DNA from: Planctomycetaceae bacterium
Lineage (GTDB): Bacteria > Planctomycetota > Phycisphaerae > UBA1845 > UTPLA1
DNA: 64,000 nucleotides
Reading direction: 5' to 3'
NCBI GenBank assembly: GCA_011525745.1
Contig: WYBU01000009.1
Span: 159,618-223,617, forward strand
Below are positions 44,410 to 52,268 of the stretch, in pieces (positions within the stretch are counted from its first letter, which is position 1; every line of letters starts with the position of its first letter). The notes under the pieces are model-generated. The model searched no databases. It was given only the letters and a program-made list of their open reading frames with translations, and was not told the DNA's origin. Position numbers and translations under genes: made by a program.

Positions 44410-44488
44410 GTGGCATGGTCAAGCCCTCGCACGGGCCGCGCCTGTCGACGCGAAGAACCGTGCGCCGCGAGGGCTTGGCCACGTTGAG
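44410..44488 (+). repeat. Hairpin repeat family H, copy 6
   Basis: Left arm GTGGCATGGTCAAGCCCTCG, right arm CGAGGGCTTGGCCACGTTGA. The centre is GC-rich. Same orientation as copies 1 and 4. It lies 36 bp after the oxidoreductase stop. Confidence 0.8.
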
Positions 44489-44525
44489 ACTCAAGGCGGG
44501 CCACAGGTGGTCGGTCGTTCAAATT

Positions 44526-44548
44526 GTTTGCGCGCGCCCCGCGCAAAC
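44526..44548. promoter_or_regulatory. Perfect 9-bp inverted repeat upstream of the SMR gene
   Basis: GTTTGCGCG (44526-44534), 5-base spacer, CGCGCAAAC (44540-44548). It sits about 120 bp before the SMR start. It may be an operator or an RNA hairpin. I could not match the leader to any guanidine riboswitch class. Confidence 0.3.
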
Positions 44549-44671
44549 TCGACGCATTCGGTCCCTTGCAATGCGCGCGACTTGCCATCACACAACCCAC
44601 GTCGCGAAAGCGCTGCATTGTGCCACACGGCCGATACGTCTTGCATCATGCCGCCGCACGGAGATTCATTG

Positions 44672-45001
44672 ATGGCCTGGATACATCTGACGCTCGCCGG
44701 CCTGCTCGAAATCGCGTGGGCCGTGGGCCTGAAGTACACGAACGGATTCACGCGGCCGTGGCCGACGGTGTGGGTGTTTGTGACGATGGCCGGCAGCATC
44801 TGGCTGCTGTCGCTGGCGACGCGGACGTTGCCGATCGGGACGGCGTACGCGGTATGGACCGGCATCGGTGTGCTGGGGGCCGGGATCCTGGGGATGGTGT
44901 TGTTCAACGAGTCGCGCGACGCGGCGCGGCTCCTGTGCATGGGGCTGATACTGGCCGGCATCGTGGGGCTGCGGCTCGCGACGCCGAAAGTGGATTCGTG
45001 A
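44672..45001 (+). CDS. Small multidrug resistance (SMR) family transporter, SugE/Gdx-like
   Basis: A 109-residue protein with four membrane helices, the normal SMR architecture. [20 protein letters not shown] carries the conserved membrane Glu (LLEIAWA, near residue 13) needed for proton-coupled exchange. [20 protein letters not shown] near 58 and [20 protein letters not shown] near 82 are family signatures. The [17 protein letters not shown] part resembles SugE/Gdx, which export guanidinium, more than EmrE. ATG 44672 fits; the frame is open further upstream but that part is not family-like. Confidence 0.9.
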   Translation: MAWIHLTLAGLLEIAWAVGLKYTNGFTRPWPTVWVFVTMAGSIWLLSLATRTLPIGTAYAVWTGIGVLGAGILGMVLFNESRDAARLLCMGLILAGIVGLRLATPKVDS

Positions 45002-45062
45002 TGAAGGATGGTCCGCGCGGTGGATCTTACGGCGGCGGCAAGCTGATTTGCGGCATGATGCA

Positions 45063-45157
45063 CGGGAGCGGATGGGAATCGAACCCACCAGGGATCGCGT
45101 AACGACCCCTCAACGGCTTTGAAGGCCGCGGGACCCACCAGGCATCCGGACGCTCCC
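45063..45157 (-). tRNA. selC: tRNA-Sec (selenocysteine, anticodon UCA)
   Basis: On the minus strand a 95-nt RNA with acceptor GGGAGCG/CGCTCCC, anticodon stem GCGGC/GCCGT with loop CTTCAAA (anticodon TCA), an unusually long variable arm AGGGGTCG-TTACG-CGATCCCT (8 bp), T-arm GTGGG-TTCGATT-CCCAT and discriminator G. The long variable arm, UCA anticodon and G73 are diagnostic of tRNA-Sec. CCA is not encoded. It implies that the organism has SelA, SelB and SelD elsewhere and decodes some UGA codons as selenocysteine. Confidence 0.95.
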
Positions 45158-45258
45158 CTGGCGTTGTTCCATCGACGATCATGGTAGCCGATGGAGGGCC
45201 GGCGGGTACAACGTGTCGAGCGTACGAGGTGCGCATCGAAGTGATGGGGGTCGGCATG

Positions 45259-45294
45259 AAAAAAAACACCCACCCGGTCCGACCACCGGGTGGG
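45259..45294 (-). terminator. Rho-independent terminator, minus strand
   Basis: CCCACCCGGT (45269-45278), loop of six, ACCGGGTGGG (45285-45294): a perfect 10 bp stem. On the minus strand it is followed, after two bases, by a run of eight T (A8 at 45259-45266 on the plus strand). This is the clearest intrinsic terminator in the window, yet no recognisable protein gene precedes it on that strand. Confidence 0.9.
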
Positions 45295-45500
45295 ATCATT
45301 CCGACGGATGGGCGAGCCGAACATTCACCCGTCGGAAGGCACGTCCATCAGCGTTCATCCGCACCGGGGCGCCGACTCGCCGGCGCGTGGCCGTGCGGCG
45401 GGCCGCGCAGCGGATGCCGTGTGCATCGTTGGAAAAAAAACAACGATTCAGTGTTTCAGTGCAATCGGCCCCAAATTGCCGTTGTCGGATGAGGGCGGGT
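45295..45500 (-). ncRNA. Candidate structured RNA ending at a strong terminator
   Basis: Minus-strand sequence just before the terminator folds into several stems. One is TTCCGACGG/CCGTCGGAA (45299-45307 with 45329-45337, 9 bp perfect). Another is GCATCCGC/GCGGATG enclosing a GC-rich region. A third is ATCGTTG-T8-CAACGAT near 45426-45448. A 102-codon frame covers the same stretch (45296-45604) but its translation is arginine-rich and matches nothing I know. A small regulatory RNA is the better reading; bounds on the 5' side are a guess. It resembles no RNA family I can name. Confidence 0.4.
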
Positions 45501-45608
45501 AGCAGGCTCGCCCTTCGTTGACTACAACCTTCCGAGGCACGCTGGATATTTCCGAAATCGCGTTTTTGTGACGCCGATGGCGACGATTGTCGGCCGGGGA
45601 TCATTCCG

Positions 45609-46487
45609 TTGAACGACGCACGCCCATCGCTGAACGTGCTCTACCGCGATCACACAAGGCATTGGCAGGACAATCTTTACGTCTATGCGGTGCTGTCGCG
45701 GCGATCCGGCGGCGTTTCGGTCGGAATCAACCTGAACCCCGACAAGGCATGCAACTTCGACTGCATTTATTGTCAGGTCGATCGCACGACGCCGCCGATG
45801 GTTCGCGACGTCGATCCGGCCCGGCTGGACGCCGAGTTGCGGCATACGCTCGCCGAAGCGGCCTCGGGAGAGTTGTTCCGCCACGCGCCGCTCGATGCCG
45901 TGCCCGCGGACATGCGCGTCGTTCGGGACATCGCGTTTTCGGGCGATGGCGAACCGACAACCTGCACGGCGTTCCACGAGGCGGTTCGCATCGCGGCGCG
46001 GGCGCGGCTGGATTTCAAGCTCGATCAATGCAAGCTGGTGCTGATCACGGACGCTTGCTACCTGAAGCGCGATTCGGTTCGGGCCGCGCTGAAGGATTTC
46101 GATGCGGCCAACGGGGAGATCTGGGCGAAGCTCGACGCAGGCACGGATGCGTACTACGAGCAGGTCAACAGGCCCAATTATCCACTGGACCACGTCATCG
46201 ACAACATCGTCGATGTCGCGCGTGTCCGGCCGATCGTCATTCAGTCACTTTTCATGCGCGTCCACGGGCAGCCGCCACCGATGACCGAAGTCGACGCCTA
46301 TTGCGATCGGCTGCACGATATTGTTTCGCGTGGAGGGGTCATCAAGCTGGTTCAGCTTTACACGATCGCGCGGCGCACGACCGAGCCGTACGCGACGCCC
46401 CTGACGAATGACGAGCTTGATGGGCTGGCCCAGCGCGTTTCGGGACAGATATCACTTCCGATTGCACGTTTTTACAGCGCCGCCTGA
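45609..46487 (+). CDS. Radical SAM protein of unknown reaction
   Basis: A 292-residue protein. The cluster motif is CNFDCIYCQVDR near residue 49 (CxxxCxxC), preceded by SVGINLNPDKA. The SAM-binding GGE-like motif is IAFSGDGEPTTCTAFHEAV near 110. The TIM-barrel continues with LVLITDACYLKRDSVRAAL, GEIWAKLDAGTDAYYEQVNR and VIQSLFMRVHG. The NFDCIYCQVDR and SGDGEPT pair resembles wyosine-synthesis and Elp3-neighbourhood radical SAM proteins, but the reaction is not clear. The start is TTG 45609; no ATG is well placed. Confidence 0.85.
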   Translation: MNDARPSLNVLYRDHTRHWQDNLYVYAVLSRRSGGVSVGINLNPDKACNFDCIYCQVDRTTPPMVRDVDPARLDAELRHTLAEAASGELFRHAPLDAVPADMRVVRDIAFSGDGEPTTCTAFHEAVRIAARARLDFKLDQCKLVLITDACYLKRDSVRAALKDFDAANGEIWAKLDAGTDAYYEQVNRPNYPLDHVIDNIVDVARVRPIVIQSLFMRVHGQPPPMTEVDAYCDRLHDIVSRGGVIKLVQLYTIARRTTEPYATPLTNDELDGLAQRVSGQISLPIARFYSAA

Positions 46488-47016
46488 CGCGGTCGACGCC
46501 TACCATTCATTGGGCCGGATCCACATCGAATTGTGAGCGCGCTGGCCTGCATGAGCCGTATTCCGGCTGATCGGCGTCGAAGGCGCTGCGCGCCCGCTTG
46601 GCCCTCGACGTCGTCAAGGGTCCGGCTGCCGGGAGCGGGGGTCGACGTTTCATTCCTGCGGCCGAAACGGATGGCCGCATCGGCGTTGGCGGAACATGGG
46701 CATGCAACTGGCGCTGGAGCCGATTCTGGCGATCGACTACGCCGAGCCGCGGTCGGCGATGTTCGCCAGTCTGCCGACCGACCGCTTCATCCTGCGCACG
46801 CTGCGTGCGGCACTTCTGACCCTTGTCCTGGCGCCCTGCCTGACGGCGGCGGCGGCGTTGAGTGCGGTGCTGCTGTTCGACTTGCCCTGACCGTTCCCGG
46901 GTAACGGGGAAATCGTGTATCATTCCCGCCGACCGAAGCCGACGGCCGCGTGAATGTGCGTGCGGAACGGCGCGGCGATACCGGCGCGGAGTCGTGATCC
47001 ATCAGCGAGGTTGAAC
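46488..47016. other. 529-bp region with one weak small frame
   Basis: Only the small hydrophobic frame at 46696-46890 is worth listing. The rest has no tRNA, terminator or known repeat that I can see. GTTGAACATG at the right end carries the frr start. Confidence 0.4.
46696..46890 (+). CDS. Possible small membrane protein (64 residues)
   Basis: MGMQLALEPILAIDYAEPRS, then a hydrophobic helix of about 25 residues (LRAALLTLVLAPCLTAAAAL). A clean single span and an N-terminal soluble part make a real gene possible. There is no clear ribosome site, and the window gives no homologue or context. ATG 46696 or 46702. Confidence 0.35.
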   Translation: MGMQLALEPILAIDYAEPRSAMFASLPTDRFILRTLRAALLTLVLAPCLTAAAALSAVLLFDLP

Positions 47017-47586
47017 ATGTCGGTGGATGAAATCGAATTCGAAGCCGAAGAGCGGATGGAAAAGGCGGTGGACTATCTGAAGGGCGAGTTCCGCGGCGTG
47101 CGGACCGGCCGCGCTTCGCCCGGGCTGGTGGAGCATCTGAAGATCAACGTGCCGTCGTACGGCGACGCGCCGATGGATTTGCGCTCGCTGGCAACGATCA
47201 GCACGCCGGAGCCGACGATGATTCTGATCAAGCCGTTCGATCCGACGACGCTGAAGGACATCGAGCGCGGCATTCAGGCATCGGGCATCGGGATCAATCC
47301 GCAGAGCGACGGCAAGGTGATCCGGCTGCCGATCCCGCCGCTGTCGGGCGAGCGGCGGCAGCAGATCATCGGGCAGATCCGCAAGATGGCTGAGGCGCAG
47401 CGTGTGGCGATTCGCAACGTGCGGCGCGAATCGATTCAGAAGGTCGATACGGGCAAGAAGGCGGGCGACGTCCCCGAGGACGACGCGAAGAAATCGACCG
47501 AACGGCTGGACAATCTGACGAAGAAGTATGAGAAGGACATCGACGCGATGCTGGCGGCGAAGACAAAGGAAGTCGAGCAGGTCTGA
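47017..47586 (+). CDS. frr: Ribosome recycling factor
   Basis: A 189-residue protein that splits post-termination ribosomes with EF-G. The three-helix bundle has EERMEKAVDYLKGEFRGVRT, with the RTGRAS motif (FRGVRTGRASPGLVEHL) near residue 25. VPSYGDAPMDLRSLATISTP and IQASGIGINPQSDGKVIRLP follow, with IPPLSGERRQQIIGQIRKM and AIRNVRRESIQKV near 130. The length is a little above the E. coli 185. ATG 47017 matches the family. pyrH, the common upstream neighbour, is not here. Confidence 0.96.
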   Translation: MSVDEIEFEAEERMEKAVDYLKGEFRGVRTGRASPGLVEHLKINVPSYGDAPMDLRSLATISTPEPTMILIKPFDPTTLKDIERGIQASGIGINPQSDGKVIRLPIPPLSGERRQQIIGQIRKMAEAQRVAIRNVRRESIQKVDTGKKAGDVPEDDAKKSTERLDNLTKKYEKDIDAMLAAKTKEVEQV

Positions 47587-47802
47587 CGGTCGGTGGAGGG
47601 GCCGCGAAGCGGCAGTCATTTCCGCAGTTTTCGTTCTGAATCGGCGATGAAGGGTGCTCTTGCCGCGCGCCTGTACCGCGGGCGCCGGATACGGCGGCCC
47701 AGGGGGCGATCGAATCGGAATGTATCCATCCCTTGACATTTATTAATTGACTCAATACAGTAGCCATTGGTACAAAGTGAAGAAACAGGAGAACCGCGCG
47801 TC

Positions 47803-48885
47803 ATGCTCAGAGCCTGCCTGGAAATCGCGATTCGCGGCGGACCATTGCAGCCGAGCCGATCTCGCCCTGCGAAAGCGACTCGCCGCTCCTTTCGCGCTGC
47901 CGCCCCGGTCGCGTTCGGGGTCGCGGATCGGCTCGGCCCGCTCACGCACATTCGCGTGCTTTCGCCGGCGCGCCGCGCCGCCGCGCTCTGCGCCGTCCTG
48001 GCCGCCGCGCCGTTCGCCGCCGCGCAGGACGCCGAATCCGAAAAGCGCCGTCGCCCCGGCGCCGCCGCACGACCGGGCGACGCCGCCGAGCATCGCCCCG
48101 ATTCCGAGACGAATCTCTTCGGTCTCGACGCCGATCCGCTGACCGAGCCGATCGTTACCGACCGGCCCGATTTCACCGAAAGCACGCAGGCGGTGCCGCG
48201 CGGGCGCTTTCAGCTCGAGGCCGGTTACACGTTCACGAACGATCATGAGCGCGGCGTCACCACGACCGACCACGCCTTTCCCGAATTGCTGCTGCGGATC
48301 GGCCTGGCCGATGAATGGGAGCTGCGCCTGGGCTGGGCCGGCTGGTCGCTGGGCGAGGAGATGTTCCGCGAGCGCAACGAGCACGGCCGGCACGTGTCGC
48401 GGAACGAGCACACCGACGGCGGCGCGGACATGACCCTCGGCTTCAAGCGGCATCTGTGGGATCAGGAGGGCTGGCGGCCGGATTTCGGCGTCATCGGCGA
48501 GCTGTCGCTGCCGACCGGTTCGGGCGAGAAAAGCTCCGGCGACGTCGATCCCGCGGTGAAGCTGCTTTGGGCATATGATCTGACCGATCGGCTGAGCGTG
48601 GCGGGCAACGTGAACCTGGGCGTGCCGCGCTCGGCGCGCGGCCGGTTTGTGCAGTCGGCGGCGTCGTTGTCGTTCGGCTATGCGTGGACCGACTGGCTGG
48701 GCAGCTACGTCGAGTATTTCGGCATCTACCCGAATGATCGGGGCAGCGACGCGGCTCACTATCTCAACGGCGGATTCACGTTCCCGGTGAACGACAATCT
48801 TCAGTTCGACATTCGGGCCGGCGTCGGCCTGAACGAGGAGGCGGACGATTTTTTCAGCGGCGTCGGATTCTCGGTACGCTGGTAG
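47803..48885 (+). CDS. Putative outer-membrane beta-barrel (MetA-pathway-like transporter family)
   Basis: A 360-residue product if ATG 47803 is used. The part after residue 50 (VLSPARRAAALCAVLAAAPF, then AAAQDA) is a perfect signal peptide, so GTG 47956 may be the true start, giving 309 residues. The mature part has DPLTEPIVTDRPDFTESTQA and alternating strands such as FQLEAGYTFTNDHERGV, LPTGSGEKSSGDVDPAVKLL, LGSYVEYFGIYP, ending GVGFSVRW with a terminal aromatic residue, typical of barrels. This resembles the phenol/MetA-type transporter family (PF13557). The first 50 codons overlap a family-L-like repeat (about 47880-47936), which argues for the later start. Confidence 0.75.
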   Translation: MLRACLEIAIRGGPLQPSRSRPAKATRRSFRAAAPVAFGVADRLGPLTHIRVLSPARRAAALCAVLAAAPFAAAQDAESEKRRRPGAAARPGDAAEHRPDSETNLFGLDADPLTEPIVTDRPDFTESTQAVPRGRFQLEAGYTFTNDHERGVTTTDHAFPELLLRIGLADEWELRLGWAGWSLGEEMFRERNEHGRHVSRNEHTDGGADMTLGFKRHLWDQEGWRPDFGVIGELSLPTGSGEKSSGDVDPAVKLLWAYDLTDRLSVAGNVNLGVPRSARGRFVQSAASLSFGYAWTDWLGSYVEYFGIYPNDRGSDAAHYLNGGFTFPVNDNLQFDIRAGVGLNEEADDFFSGVGFSVRW

Positions 48886-48969
48886 GCGCCGGCGCGGGAA
48901 AGCGGTTGCCGCGCCGTCCGGTGAAGCGCGACATTCCGGGCCACGCATCGGTCCGAGGAGAGTGCACTC

Positions 48970-49104
48970 ATGACGTTCCTGATCGACGTATTGTTCTCGA
49001 CGCTGGTCGACACGATCGCCGGCATTGTGATGATGCTGCTCAGCCTGCCGATCACGATTCTGACGGACACGATCGTGAGCTGGCTGTCGCCGATGGCGGG
49101 GTGA
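48970..49104 (+). CDS. Small hydrophobic membrane protein (44 residues)
   Basis: MTFLIDVLFSTLVDTIAGIV followed by MMLLSLPITILTDTIVSWLS. The strong GAGGAG ribosome site seven bases before ATG 48970 supports translation. The whole product is amphipathic or membrane-spanning, with regular Asp/Thr residues (LVDT, LTDT), so it could form an oligomeric helix bundle. Such short frames are easily missed. It lies 84 bp after the outer-membrane protein gene on the same strand and may share its transcript. Function is unknown. Confidence 0.6.
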   Translation: MTFLIDVLFSTLVDTIAGIVMMLLSLPITILTDTIVSWLSPMAG

Positions 49105-49227
49105 ACGGGTCCGGACGGGCCAGCGCTTATGAGATTACGCACAATACGTCGTCGCGGGATTTTTCCATCATGGCGTAGCCATACGCGGCGGGCGATTCTG
49201 CCTCAGCGACGGCGCTCGAGGCCCGGA

Positions 49228-49719
49228 TCAACGATCCCGGCGCGTGCGCGAGACGACGTCGCGCATGGCGCGGAGCGTCTCGTCGCTGACGTGGTGCTCG
49301 ATTCCCTCGGCATCGCGCTGGGCCGTCTCTTCTCGCACGCCCAGCGCCCGCAGGAACGCCACGACCAGATCGTGCCGCGACCGGCAGTCGGCGGCCAGTT
49401 TCTGGCCCTGCGGCGTGAGAAAAATCGCCCGGTACGGCTGCGTCTGAACCAGCCCGTCGCGCCGCAGCCGCTGAACCGTCTTGGCCACGGTCACGTGTGA
49501 GACGCCCAGGCGCTCGGCCATGTCCACCGAGCGGGCCTCGCCCTGCTCGCGGATCAGTTCGTCGATCAGTTCGACGTAGTCCTCGGCGATTTCGGAGGCG
49601 TGCTGGCGCCGCGCCGCCAGATAGCCGTCTTTCTGGCGGCGCACACGGGCCAGCACCTGCGGCGGCGGGGCGGCCTTGCGGGTTCCGCGGTTGGGAGCAC
49701 GTCGGTTGGATCGCCTCAT
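49228..49719 (-). CDS. mntR: Manganese-responsive regulator MntR (DtxR family)
   Basis: A 163-residue regulator. After a basic N-terminus of about 40 residues comes the winged-helix domain (AEDYVELIDELIREQGEARS; VDMAERLGVSHVTVAKTVQR near 67; LVQTQPYRAIFLTPQGQKLA). The metal-binding dimerisation domain has CRSRHDLVVAFLRALGV near 113 and DAEGIEHHVSDETL near 137 (the conserved EGIEH motif). It represses Mn uptake when manganese is sufficient. Divergent from the transporter genes with 116 bp between them holding a likely operator. Confidence 0.92.
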   Translation of the reverse strand: MRRSNRRAPNRGTRKAAPPPQVLARVRRQKDGYLAARRQHASEIAEDYVELIDELIREQGEARSVDMAERLGVSHVTVAKTVQRLRRDGLVQTQPYRAIFLTPQGQKLAADCRSRHDLVVAFLRALGVREETAQRDAEGIEHHVSDETLRAMRDVVSRTRRDR

Positions 49720-49769
49720 GGCCGGTTCCTCGCGGCGGTACTACAATGGCTACGATCAGTAACCAAGAC

Positions 49770-49798
49770 TACAATTGTAAACGTGCTTTATTGTAAAC
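49770..49798. promoter_or_regulatory. Likely MntR operator in the divergent intergenic region
   Basis: A perfect palindrome TACAATTGTA (49770-49779) plus two direct copies of ATTGTAAAC (49774-49782 and 49790-49798) 16 bp apart. They lie between mntR and the transporter operon. Binding by MntR is inferred from position and symmetry, not from a known consensus. Confidence 0.55.
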
Positions 49799-49835
49799 GG
49801 GGACCGGACGGCGGGCCAGCCGGGAGTGCAGCACC

Positions 49836-50852
49836 ATGCTCGATGTCACGTTTCGTTGCGGCGATCTGTCGCGCGGCGCTGCCGCCGCGGCCATCACCGT
49901 GGCCATCCTGCTCATACCGATGGGGTCGTCGGGCTGCGATCGCGGCGCCGCGGCCGACAAGGCCGAACCGGCGGCGCGGGCGAACACGTCCGGCGCGTCG
50001 GCCGCGCCGCGCCGCCTGCCGCTGCGCGTCGTCTGCACGATCGGCATGATTACCGACGCGGCGCGGATCGTCGGCGGCGATCGCGTGCAGGCGGTGGGGC
50101 TGATGGGCGAGGGGGTCGATCCGCATCTGTACAAGGCGTCGACGGGGGACGTGCGGCTGCTGAGCGAGGCGGATCTGATTCTGTACAACGGGCTGAATCT
50201 GGAAGGGAAGATGGGCGATCTGTTCGTGCGGATGGCCCGCAGCCGGCCGACGGCGGCGGTGACGGAGCGCATCGACGAGAAGCTGCTGCGCGAGCCGCCG
50301 GAATTCGCGGGCCACTTCGATCCGCATGTGTGGTTCGACGTCGAGATGTGGTCCGGCGCCGTCGAGCGGATTCGCGATGCGCTGATCGAGCTGGATCCCG
50401 ACGGGCGGTCCGAGTATGAGCGTCGCACCAAGGACTATCTCGAAGAGCTGTACGAGCTGAACGAGTGGATCAGCGAACAGATCGCCGCGATTCCGGCCGA
50501 GTCGCGCGTGCTGATTACGGCGCACGACGCCTTCGGCTATTTCGGGCGGGCCTACGACATCGAGGTGCGCGGTCTTCAGGGCATCAGCACCGAGAGCGAG
50601 CCGAGCCTGAAGGATGTCAACGACCTGGTGGATCTGCTCGTGTCGCGGCGGATCAAGGCGGTGTTCGTCGAGAGCAGCGTGCCGCGCAAGAGCATCGAGG
50701 CGCTGATCGAAGGCTGCCGGGCGCGCGGCCACGAGGTGCGCGTCGGCGGCGAGTTGTTCAGCGACGCGATGGGTCGCGCCGGAACTCCCGAGGGGACTTA
50801 CGTCGGCATGGTGCGGCACAACGTGGAGACGATCGTCAACGCGCTGAAGTGA
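49836..50852 (+). CDS. mntA: Mn/Zn ABC transporter substrate-binding lipoprotein
   Basis: A 338-residue cluster 9 solute-binding protein (ZnuA/MntA/TroA type). The signal ends in GSSGC near residue 34. The metal ligands are expected at GVDPHLYKAS near 97, DPHVWFDV near 166, VLITAHDAFGYFGRAYDI near 230 and ELFSDAMG near 308 (His, His, His or Glu, Asp). The long helix linking the two lobes is in the middle. The metal is not certain; manganese is suggested by mntR next door. The permease and ATPase genes follow, but separated by an element of family C. Confidence 0.93.
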   Translation: MLDVTFRCGDLSRGAAAAAITVAILLIPMGSSGCDRGAAADKAEPAARANTSGASAAPRRLPLRVVCTIGMITDAARIVGGDRVQAVGLMGEGVDPHLYKASTGDVRLLSEADLILYNGLNLEGKMGDLFVRMARSRPTAAVTERIDEKLLREPPEFAGHFDPHVWFDVEMWSGAVERIRDALIELDPDGRSEYERRTKDYLEELYELNEWISEQIAAIPAESRVLITAHDAFGYFGRAYDIEVRGLQGISTESEPSLKDVNDLVDLLVSRRIKAVFVESSVPRKSIEALIEGCRARGHEVRVGGELFSDAMGRAGTPEGTYVGMVRHNVETIVNALK

Positions 50853-50930
50853 AGCGCGTGGCAGACGAGGATTGCCGCGTTGTCAGAATCGCGCGGCACG
50901 GGCTTGCTGCCCGTGCGAAACAGCGCGCAT

Positions 50931-51105
50931 CAGGGCCGCGCAGCGTAAGCGAGCGGGATTCGCACGTTTCGCGCGAGAGTGAACCGCTCGTTAGCGAACG
51001 CGCGCCCGAAGCCTGGCGGCGCGATGAACGCCGCGTGTGAGAATGTACCGTCCATGCGCCGGCGAAGCCGCCCGATCCGGCTCGCTTGCGCTTCGCGGCT
51101 CTGAA
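50931..51105. mobile_element. 175-bp composite inverted-repeat element (family C), copy 2
   Basis: Left end CAGGGCCGCGCAGCGTAAGC then GAGCGGGA; right end CCGGCTCGCTTGCGCTTCGC then GGCTCTGA. Same ends, same orientation and similar length as 35243-35414. It lies inside the mnt operon between mntA and mntB. A CACGGGCTTGCTGCCCGTG hairpin is just upstream (about 50898-50916). No gene is seen in the 319 bp 50853-51171. Confidence 0.65.
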
Positions 51106-51171
51106 TGACTGCCGCGCGGGCGCTTGCGGTTCGGATCATACGCGCGGCACGGCCCGCGATTGCCGATAAAG

Positions 51172-51993
51172 ATGATTGCCATGTTCCGCAGCAACGCCGC
51201 TCTCGAAACTCCCGCCCCGGCCGCCGGCGCCCAGGCGGCGCCGGCGGTTGACGTGCACGATGTCACCGTGGCGTACCACCGCAAGCCGGTCCTGTGGGAC
51301 GTCGATGTCGCGCTGCCGCGCGGGCGGCTGATCGCGATCGTCGGTCCAAACGGGGCGGGCAAGTCGACGCTGCTCAAGGCCATCCTCGGGCTGGTGCCGC
51401 TGGCATCCGGCCGCGTCGAAATCCTGGGCCGGCCGCTGTCACAGGCGCGGTCGATGATCGGTTATGTGCCGCAACGCGAGACGGTCGATTGGGACTTTCC
51501 GGTCAGCGCGCTCGATGTCGTGCTCATGGGCCGCTACGGGCGGCTGAGCTGGTGCCGCCGGCCGCGCCGCGCCGATCGCGAGGCGGCGCGGGGCTGTCTG
51601 GCACAGGTCGGCATGGGCGACTTTGCGGGGCGGCAGATCAATCAGTTGTCGGGCGGTCAGCAGCAGCGGGTGTTCCTGGCGCGGGCGCTGGCGCAGGACG
51701 CGGCGATCTATTTCATGGACGAACCGCTGGCAGGCGTCGACGCCGCAACCGAGCGGGCGATCATCGACATACTGCGCTCGTTGCGTTCGGCCGGCCGGAC
51801 GGTGGTGGCGGTGCATCACGATCTCCAGACGGTTTCGGAGTATTTCGATCATCTGGTGCTGCTGAACATGCGCGTCGTGGCGGCCGGTCCGATCGGAAGC
51901 GTCTATACGACGGAGAATCTGCAACAGACTTACGGCGGTCGGCTGACGATTCTCGATGAGGCCGCCGAAGCGCTGCGCCGCGCGGGACGGTGA
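51172..51993 (+). CDS. mntB: Mn/Zn ABC transporter ATP-binding protein
   Basis: A 273-residue ATPase. Walker A is [18 protein letters not shown] near residue 58, Q-loop [15 protein letters not shown] near 98, signature [15 protein letters not shown] near 158, Walker [14 protein letters not shown] near 178, and the switch His in [15 protein letters not shown] near 210. It powers the two permeases encoded downstream. ATG 51172 or 51181 are both possible. The gene lies 319 bp after mntA, a gap opened by a repeat element, so it may have its own promoter or use read-through. Confidence 0.94.
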   Translation: MIAMFRSNAALETPAPAAGAQAAPAVDVHDVTVAYHRKPVLWDVDVALPRGRLIAIVGPNGAGKSTLLKAILGLVPLASGRVEILGRPLSQARSMIGYVPQRETVDWDFPVSALDVVLMGRYGRLSWCRRPRRADREAARGCLAQVGMGDFAGRQINQLSGGQQQRVFLARALAQDAAIYFMDEPLAGVDAATERAIIDILRSLRSAGRTVVAVHHDLQTVSEYFDHLVLLNMRVVAAGPIGSVYTTENLQQTYGGRLTILDEAAEALRRAGR

Positions 51994-52032
51994 ACGCAGC
52001 GCGCCGCGGCCCTTTCGCGCCACGCCGCGACT

Positions 52033-52207
52033 GAACCGAACCGCGACCGTAAGGGAGCGCCGCGGGACGCTTTGTGCGCGAGCCGATGCCTGAACTTGCG
52101 GCGGGATGCGCCTGCGGCGAGCCGGGTGCACGCGTTGCTACGGGGAGGTTCTTCGCCGCTCCCTCACGGTCGCGGTTCGGTAAAGCGTAGCTGTCGCGGT
52201 TCGGTTC
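52033..52207. repeat. Dispersed repeat family L, inverted pair plus half copy
   Basis: A minus-strand copy (GAACCGAACCGCGACCGTAA, then GGGAGC, 52033-52058), a plus-strand copy (CCGCTCCCTCACGGTCGCGG, then TTCGGT, 52156-52181) and a half copy TGTCGCGGTTCGGTTC (52192-52207). No gene lies in 51994-52268. Confidence 0.7.
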
Positions 52208-52268
52208 AGAAAAGCGGGCGAGAATCGTATCACAGCGCCGACGTAGACCGGCTCAGACCGGATCGCAT

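Noticed and set aside
44526..44671. Guanidine riboswitch in front of the SugE-like gene
   Set aside because: SugE/Gdx genes often have one, but I cannot find the conserved core of the ykkC, mini-ykkC or ykkC-III classes here. Only a palindrome is present.
45339..45350. A second UxxC selenoprotein motif (U-W-T-C) on the minus strand
   Set aside because: The codons TGA TGG ACG TGC occur by chance in a region of structured RNA. The flanking frame does not match any protein and runs through the terminator.
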